DNA from: Siphonodentalium dalli
Taxonomy: Eukaryota; Mollusca; Scaphopoda; Gadilida; Siphonodentaliidae
DNA: 64,000 nucleotides
Assembly: GCA_032622095.1 (NCBI GenBank)
Contig: CP136064.1
Span: 183,564,209 to 183,628,208 of the forward strand
Direction of reading: 5' to 3'
The notes below the pieces were generated by a model. That model made no database searches, was not told where the DNA came from, and worked only from the letters and a program-made list of their open reading frames with translations. Below are positions 56,945 through 64,000 of the stretch, one piece after another (within the stretch, counting starts at the first letter, position 1; each line of letters opens with the position of its first letter). A program made the translations under genes and the position numbers.

Positions 56945-57183
56945 CTGAAATAATTAAAATAAACTTATATAATAGGTTGCACCTCATGCAGATAAATAAT
57001 GAAGTAATCAAATTTACATTTCAATGTTTCAAGTTCAAATCAAATTAAATAGTAGTTTATGGCACTCTTATGATCACGTAAGGATAGAACTGCATCATGT
57101 TATCCTTACAACATCACACTCCTGCCTTTTCACTTTTGCTGCCACTCTGCACCGCAGACGGATTTCCCACAAGCCAAGCATCG
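56945..57183. other. sequence upstream of exon 1, nothing recognised
   Basis: Intron by inference, because exon 1 of the window begins in mid-helix. No further Gly-X-Y block is visible up to 64000. Confidence 0.5.
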
Positions 57184-57588
57184 GATATAATATTTTTTAC
57201 CCAAAATATGTATCTCCTAATAAGTATCTTGGACACTGAATGAACTAATGATTATATATTTCTTGCTTGCAAGATTCTAGAAGAAGTTTTTGTAAATCGG
57301 TACGAAGTACCTACAGTACGCGCACGGTCAAACCCGATTAGGTTCAACTTCCGACCGATCATGTGACAGTCCTTTCGCTATAAAAGCGATGACACCGTAA
57401 GTCTACAGTCTTTTAAATTTCTCCCTTCTGTGTGTTTGATGCATCTGACTGAGTGCGAGGGGCGGGAATGTTGCTCCCAACTGGGAGGGCCATATGAGTT
57501 CAGTGTCCAAGATACTTATTAGGAGATACATATTTTGGGTAAAAAATATTATATCTCCGTCAAAGATATCTTGGACACTGAATGAACT
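57184..57588. repeat. inverted pair around 'cttggacactgaatgaact'
   Basis: 57184-57246 and 57496-57556 are almost exact inverted copies of about 60 bases. A further direct copy of 'atcttggacactgaatgaac' sits at 57567-57587, so 57496-57588 is itself a small foldback. Confidence 0.8.
57251..57422 (+). repeat. left arm of a long inverted repeat, with TATA-like box
   Basis: About 170 bases that reappear inverted at 63830-64000 with roughly ten differences. It includes 'gctataaaagcg' (57379-57390), a good TATA-box match, and 'catgtgacagtcc'. The match stops near 57422. It may be a long TIR, or a solo LTR in the opposite orientation to its partner. Confidence 0.75.
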
Positions 57589-58440
57589 AATGTTTATAAT
57601 TAGAATTCTTGAATAGGAGGAGGCCACCTGCTGAAGCAGAAAAGATTTGCATCCTGTACCAAAGAAAACATTGGTTATAGGCAAGGGAGATAACTCATTC
57701 ATTCATGTTCCCAATATGATAAAGAGACCTACCCCCCCCCCCCCCCCCCTTCAGAGGATGAAGCAGCACTAGAACGACATCCAGAAGATGTTGACAGGCC
57801 CACAAGAGACGAAAGAGGGAACCATAGCAAACCGATGATAAAACACGGTCATGACTCTATCCCCCCCAGAAACGCTGAATCAATTCTCGTAATGGTTCTC
57901 GCAAAAGAATTCAACTTTCAGTGCGTTATGACTAACTTGACGGTATTTTGAGCCCGACCGAGAGACCCAGGGGAGATATGAGAAGCCTGTTGGTCACAGA
58001 CCAATGGGGGGACCAGGGATACACCAGGAGAACATATTACAGGGAGTTGTGCATATTATGGCCAGGGCACTGGGAAGAATGTCCATGGAAGGAAAAAGCA
58101 TACACATAGAGATGTGACCAGACAGAGAGAGTGTCCACCTCTGGTACACAAAGACAAATAACTGGAAATTGAATTGTACGGTCAACCAAGGAGAATAACT
58201 GATACAGCTAATGGAACTGTCTGAACATTTGGCCGACCTGTGATGCAACGAACAGGCCTGCATGGTTTCAAAATTATGTGGAACGTATTTATCGTTCGTC
58301 TGGTGGGTGCTTAGGTAACCCATACCATATGTTAGCAGAAAAGTTACACAAACTGTTATAATCACGACAACTGGTATTATTAATCACCTATGGGCATGCA
58401 GCAATAATTATTGAATGTCTCAAATTAAGGTGAGAATCAG
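57589..58440. other. repetitive sequence with a long poly-C run
   Basis: Poly-C at about 57732-57749. Phrases such as 'ggcaagggagataactc' look repeat-derived. No coding sequence I can support. Confidence 0.4.
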
Positions 58441-60500
58441 TTATCGCAAAATCTGATTAGAATTAGAATCACGATTTTAAAGTGATGTGAAACACTCTGG
58501 CAGGGTGATCAAATAGAATTGGAGAATAATCTTGTTCAAAGTAGGTATAGTGACAAATACTATATCAAAATTGACTACACCCAGGCACTCGATACACCAA
58601 CTAATGCAGAGACTCTCGATGCTGAAATCCTATTTTGTTAGTCTGTCGCTGCTAGATGCGTCCCAAATCGAGAAGTAAAAACTTAAAATGAGCGTAGTTC
58701 AGACGATATTTTCGATGGAGCGGGACGGTCGATATTCGTGATATTTTCGGCCATGTGAGTAGAATGCTAAATTCCTCTGTGAGGCATAGCACCCGCATAC
58801 TAACTGATCAGTTTCACGCACACGATTAAGTCCATAATATGTCTAGGTTATTCTCATAAAAGCGGCCTAATCGCTGAATAAGTGCACCATGGCGATCACC
58901 ACAAAATCGAACATATTTGAAGGCCCGAAACTCTAACGAGAGGCCGATCACGATCGGCAGATGTTTAACCCATACCTTGGCGATAGCGACTAGCCATAAC
59001 TGATAATTTGTCAAAGATATGATCACAGGAATTAATCCATATATCAGTACCCAACTTGAAATCAAAAGCTCAAATAATTTGTCTTAAGAAAGGGTTAAAG
59101 TATTTGGGTTGGGGAGGAGTAGTTTTAAATCTCATAACTCTGTCCCTATTCACACAAGGACCTCTCACTGTGAGATCCAATGGTTTAGTGATTTCGGAGG
59201 ACATGTTTAGGAGTTTAAGTTAACTCATTGGAAGCAAAAGTGATAATCTTTGCCACTTTTGACATGCCAGACATTCAAAATTTATTTTTCACTTCTAAAG
59301 AGAAATTATAATTGTTGACAAGCCAGACTGCTTAGAACGACATATATGTAGGGGATTCCATCTAGTATTTAAATGGTACTTTAATTAGCCCGCCCCTTCC
59401 CTCATTCTCCCCAGTTATTTGTTTATCAAACATGGACAAATATAAGATCAGATCTGACCTGTGTATTAAATAAGATTAAGTGTTTCATAACAGGGGTGTA
59501 TGGTTTTCAAAAATATATGTAGTTTATACAATTCAAAAGTATTATCTATATAATGTTATACAGACATAATATGATGGGGATGCTGGCCCCTATGACCACT
59601 AAATCGTTCATATAAAAGAAAGTAAGTTAGCCCTCATTTGAATGGTTTCACACATTACAATGTTTTACAAGTAGCTTGGGCACTAAAAGCCACAACCTTC
59701 AATATTAATCTTCTAAGTGCTCTGTGGCCCCTAAAACAAGTCATCACTTACAATAGTCATGTATATTTATCTGCCTGTTTCGCATTGCATAGATAAATCA
59801 TATTGGCTATCAGCTGTTGTTTTAATTTCAAATTGAAAGCACGTGTCTGAAGGGTTAATATATTTTTCAAAAATCAATTAATCAGTCAATACCAAAATTG
59901 ATAGAAGTGAATAGTGTGCAAAGACACCCAATAGATATTAAGAGATAGGATGAAGAGTCCATGTACATTATAGCATGTGTCTATGGAAACCTTGGAAAGG
60001 GTTAATTATTTTTGAAGCAAATTAATGGAATTTAGAAGACACTTATATTGGTGAGGGGGCCCTTATCTCACCCTATAATTAAATTTCAAGAATAGGAAAA
60101 ACACCAGTCTTGTGCTGCCATTAATCAATTTGACAGTAAGAATAAACAAACAGCCAGCCACCAGTGTTGTTTATCTTGCTTGACCCACCAGAGCTCTGTA
60201 TCATATGTCATCACTCATTTCATAACAGATTTCACTTGGAATGACAACATCTATAAAAATCCTCTCATATACTCTGGATGTTGGATGATCACATGGTAAT
60301 TTATTGATATCATTATATTACATGAAACTATTGCAATAAAATCTTCATATTTTCAAAACAGGATATCACACCTAAGTAATCGTATAAAATAAAAATAAAT
60401 GAAAGTGTCAATTTTTTTTTATTATTATTATTTTTTTTTTATTGTTATTAAAGTTCAAACAAAATTTAATATTTGTATATGCTAAATTTAGCAAGGAGCT
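58440..60500. repeat. dispersed repeat J, most complete copy
   Basis: Matches 3700-4060 in its first third and 27583-28165 in its last two thirds (58936-59188 and 60118-60410), so the three loci are pieces of one family at least 1.9 kb long. The 929-base stretch 59189-60117 is absent at 27.8 kb. No recognisable ORF. Confidence 0.65.
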
Positions 60501-60539
60501 AAATCTAAAAAAATTGAATTTTTTTTTATTATTTTTTTT

Positions 60540-60935
60540 CTTGAAAAAGGGTCATAACTCCTTTAAAATTAATCGGATCAAACCCATATTCGGACTCGAT
60601 CTGTATTTTGGGCGGTGAAACTCACATACCAAATTTGGTTCAAATTTTTGAGTTATGGCAGAATGCATGAATTCTAAGTCGAAAAAGGGCCATAACTCTG
60701 TAACAAAAACTCGGATCAAACCCAAATTCGAACTCGATCTGTATTTTGGGCTGAGACAAACCCATATACGGTTTCGATCGGATAGAAAATGTTTGAGTTA
60801 TCACATTACTCGTAAAGTGTCTACGGACAGACAGACAGACAGACATACGGACAGACGGACGAACGAACGACGAGTGGTCAATCCGGGCAACGACACTATG
60901 TTTACCATACTATGGTATGGGTAAACATAAAAACT
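60540..60935 (+). repeat. dispersed repeat F, complete-looking copy
   Basis: Two 'gggccataactctg'-type modules, a GACAGACAGACA tail (60825-60860), and the end 'accatactatggtatggg' with 'taaacataaaaa'. Same order as at 32620-33002. Confidence 0.8.
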
Positions 60936-61599
60936 GGTCTCAACAACACCTTGAATACCCGGGCGGGATATGAAGGGAGGTGAGAATGGAGGCGAATGAA
61001 ATATGAGTCATGAGCAGTTCCTGATTGTGGCACATGGCCAGAGCAATTGGATATGGCGGCCAATCAGACTGACAGAGGAAACCTCAAAGTCGGAGAAAAG
61101 GCTGGTGGACAAATCATGTCCCAATATCCGAGAGAGATATGATAGGTGGGCAGGCTGACCCATCAGTATCTGGTAAGAAGGCAAAGCTTGACTTGACTCC
61201 TGGTCTTGTCAGGGAAAAGACGGAAATGGGGTGATATGACATAATCATGGGGACCTCCGTGGTTAGCTTGTATTAATGGTCATTATGGACAACACAGTAA
61301 GGCGAGTTCGCACCCCGCTGGCAGTCTGCTGATGCTTCTAACGATGTGCAATTGCGGGTGGTACAATATTGAAATCTCACGCCATGGTCCAACCCCTGAG
61401 CAAGGTCGCATGCACTTAAGCGTCCCCCATAAGTCACCACAAATCAGATTTGTCATATCTGTGAGAAGCACAGGATCAGATTCTACTAGGGCAGTGCACG
61501 CAATGGCTGCAGCTGGTTCAGTGGTAGGCTAGTACAAATAACGGAGGTAATATTGTACAAAACAATCAGTCGAATGATTGCGACTTGTCTGTGACAAGT
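60936..61599. other. unassigned sequence, less AT-rich
   Basis: Phrases such as 'gatatgataggtgggcagg' and 'gagagagatatga' faintly recall 57960-58080, suggesting an old repeat. Short ORFs on both strands have no recognisable domain. Confidence 0.35.
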
Positions 61600-62760
61600 A
61601 ACAATGAGGTAGCCATGGCAAGAAAGGGTTCTGAAAAACCGGTATGTGCCGCGATAGAATGAACCTGGATTGACTGAGGCAGGACCAGAGCTGCTGCATA
61701 ACATCCATTGCTGCTCTTCTCTGCGAAGGTTGTGGAAGCCGCGACTACAAATAGAGGAGGCATGACCACTAACAGACTCCGAGCCTGCAGCGCAGGCTGT
61801 ACCGAGTTGCAGAAAAAAGTCGCCACACATTGGTGTTTTTTCTTGATATGGGGGCCCCATCCAGTCCTTCGATTGTGGAAAACAGGCGTACTACTCTGCA
61901 GAGACTGAGGAGGCCACGACCAATAAGGAGGAGGCATGTCCATTAACCAACTCAACTCCATGTAGATGGAGGAAGCACGAGAAGGTGCCACATTTACTCA
62001 TCCTTCTTTTTATTTGCTGTTAGTATTGTGCTGGTAATGCATGCAAAATGGTGCGCAATTGTTATCCTAAGATCGAAGGACTGACCAATCCGAAATTGCA
62101 TGGCGAACTCGGACACGCATCAAATGCTGCCGAATCCAGGGGATGTAGTGACAGCACGTCCTCATCTCTGTACAGCAGCGTCCATCCAGGAGATGGAGAA
62201 AAGGGGCAAATATCCCGACCAGGTCACCTGGTTTGACGAGGCACAAATTTCCGGAGCCTCGGAAAGGAAACTGTAAGTCTGTAAGTTCTGGCCTAGGAGC
62301 CGGAAAAAGGCCAGGAACTGTACAAATCAAGGCCACATTGGTGGATGAAAAAACACAGGTGAATAAGAGGGATACATGCCTGCCCCAAACCAGGAGAGAC
62401 GGATGCCGGAAAAGACCTGACGAATGGAGTACAGGTCGGAACCCGTGCGGTAAAATCCCCTGGAATGGAAGCAGTGGCAGGTGACACATTGAACTGCGAG
62501 GCAGCACCAATGTGTCGATAGCACCGGCCTTGTGAGCTTTACGGAACACCGATGTTGTGGTAGCTATGGCAAGTGGCCAGCTTGTGCAGCAATGGAAGGA
62601 ACCTGGACGCACCGGAGGCAGGACCAGCGGTAGCTGCGACTGAACGACCGTCGCTGCCCTTCTCTGCGGAGGCTGAGGAGGCTGTGACCCAGAGGAAGGA
62701 CGCATGTCACCGACTCTAACTCCATGTTGGTGGAGGAAGCAGGAGAAGGTGCCACGTCAG
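61600..62760. repeat. degenerate repeated module ('gaggaggc..catgtc')
   Basis: A module with 'aggcaggaccag', 'ctgcccttctctgcg', 'gaggcatg' and 'ggaggaagca.gagaagg' appears at 61660-61770, again partly at 61890-61990, and at 62585-62750. ORFs across it on both strands (to 212 aa, 62067-62705 minus) are compositionally biased and lack a domain I can name, so I treat them as by-products. Confidence 0.5.
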
Positions 62761-63248
62761 TAGAGGTGCCACGATTATTGATTTTGATAATCGATCATCA
62801 AAAAGAGATTATAATCAATTAATCGTACCTAATAGCAATAACAGTGGAAGTATTCCATAATATGGCCTTTGTGCTGGGTGTTTGTTAAAAAACTCGGCTG
62901 AGATAATTTTTTATGTGAATAATGTGCACCATAAACCGCCGGTAATGACGAATGAGCACAATGTTTTACAATGACCCAAAGAGTAATCATTTCATATCAT
63001 CAAATGAACTGCCCACTGTTTGCAACAGATATTAGTAGTACTCATGTTGTCGGAATATCTTTGCACGATCAAAGGTCGTTAACCCGTCTGTTGTAGATTA
63101 AACTGTAAAACAAACAGGGTATCCAATTATACCCGGCACTTTCCGACGTCCGAAATAAAGAACTCAGATTAATTGACGCCGAAAATGGTAATCGATTATC
63201 AGCTGTATCAACGGTTCATCGATTATACGATTAATCGTGGCACCCCTA
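62761..63248. mobile_element. hAT-like non-autonomous element with 8-bp target duplication
   Basis: Left end TAGAGGTGCCACGATTATTG and right end CGATTAATCGTGGCACCCCTA are inverted copies. Flanks are cacgtcag (62753-62760) and cccgtcag (63249-63256), a 7-of-8 match, and 8-bp duplications are typical of hAT. Cgattaatcg-type subterminal motifs recur inside. 488 bp, no transposase. Confidence 0.75.
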
Positions 63249-63829
63249 CCCGTCAGAGGGAAAAAACATTACAAAGTTTTCATCGTAAAAGCATTGAGTC
63301 TTATGTTCAATGTAGAGAGAAGAGGCGAGCCACACTTTGGCTAGTTTATCTGGCATCCGGGAGTAAAAATATTGTAAAATATTCTTTCCAATTCGTTTTG
63401 ATAGGAATTTTCAGTGACCAAACTCCAAACTGGAGCACAGTGTAGATGCCAACACCATATTGCACCCGGTGCAGGGTTAAAAAAAAATCCTGACAAGAAC
63501 CCGAATTACTCGAATGAGCATGAAGCTCCAACAAGAAAAGGCATCGTTTTTTATGCAAAAAACGACATTTGTTCTGAGTGATTCTCGTAAACAAAACAAT
63601 ATTGGTTTATTTGTTATTGAAATTATCCATCCACGGAGCACTGTCATTGACAAGACAGTATTGTAGAATAAAGGATTGTTGATCAATTGTGAAGACGTAA
63701 TTCCGAAAAATGGAAACACGTGTTATTGCAAGGAATTAGGAAACGGCGCGTTGTTATTCGCAATATCGTAAAGAGAACGTTCATTAAAAGTGAACAGATG
63801 AAAATTGCGACTTATCTTGCGAAGTAGAA
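63249..63829. other. unassigned sequence
   Basis: Short ORFs on both strands only. No repeat partner recognised within the window. Confidence 0.4.
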
Positions 63830-64000
63830 GAAATTAAAAGGACCGTAGACTTACGTGTCATCGCTTTTATAGCGAAGGACTGTCACATGATCGGTCGGAA
63901 GTTGAACCTAATCAGGTTTGACTGTGCGCGTACTGTAGGTACTTCATACCGATTGTTAAAAACTTCTTCTAGGATCTTGCAAGCAAGAAATATATAACCA
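63830..64000 (-). repeat. right arm of the long inverted repeat, cut by window end
   Basis: Reverse complement of 57251-57422, including 'cgcttttatagcg', the inverse of the TATA-like box. The arm is still matching at base 64000, so its outer end lies beyond the window. Confidence 0.75.

Noticed and set aside
62170-62236. Pro-Gly-Asp-Gly-Glu-Lys-Gly reading on the plus strand as a collagen exon
   Set aside because: Too short, wrong strand, no regular Gly-X-Y on either side and no splice sites.
62067-62705. 212-aa minus-strand ORF
   Set aside because: Biased composition, lies across a repeated module, and shows no domain I can name; more likely a chance ORF in less AT-rich repeat DNA.
1-64000. 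tRNA or other structured RNA genes
   Set aside because: No A-box/B-box pair or cloverleaf-like arrangement was recognised by eye; a covariance-model scan was not possible here.

Overview
The window is animal genomic DNA: AT-rich, intron-rich, and packed with foldback elements, short transposon remnants and GACGGACG-type element tails. It has no bacterial-style gene density and no rRNA or tRNA gene I can see. The dispersed repeats contain phrases such as 'gccataactc', 'gagctaaaaa' and 'gacggacgacgga', which I associate with lophotrochozoan and especially molluscan genomes. The organism assignment is an inference from these repeats, not proof.

The one convincing host gene lies on the minus strand and runs from about 56.9 kb down to 4.7 kb, so its 5' end is at high coordinates. 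It consists of 17 exons encoding a Gly-X-Y collagenous region of about 777 residues. All exons have GT..AG introns and all 16 junctions agree in phase. The triple helix is broken by about 11 short interruptions, including a Cys-x-x-Cys interruption followed about 70 residues later by a GE...D..R-G interruption. Every exon begins at, or one base inside, a glycine codon. Together these features point to a basement-membrane type IV collagen alpha chain. The window holds the middle of the helix only: the signal peptide/7S end (above 57 kb) and the C-terminal helix plus NC1 domain (below 4.7 kb) lie outside it.

Layout: 1-3.6 kb, tandem Helitron-like units and a TIR element carrying a dimeric satellite-like array. 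3.6-12.3 kb, exons 17-14 with TA-flanked (Tc1/mariner-type) and TTAA-flanked (piggyBac-type) foldback elements. 12.3-18.9 kb, a large intron with a broken LINE that carries a patch of the collagen gene's own exon 13. 18.9-34.6 kb, exons 13-8, a cluster of TTAA elements, a 41-bp minisatellite next to a splice donor, and a 2.3-kb TA-flanked element that splits another repeat. 35.2-38.2 kb, a large inverted duplication of a decayed C2H2 zinc-finger segment. 39.1-56.9 kb, exons 7-1 with more repeats, including two related elements with CTCGGGATCC ends. 57-64 kb, upstream intron or flank with no exon I can support, holding a long inverted repeat pair that contains a TATA-like box, a hAT-like element with a near-perfect 8-bp target duplication, and repetitive modules.

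None of the ORFs outside the collagen exons looks like an intact host gene. The intergenic and intronic content is explained mainly by mobile-element debris.
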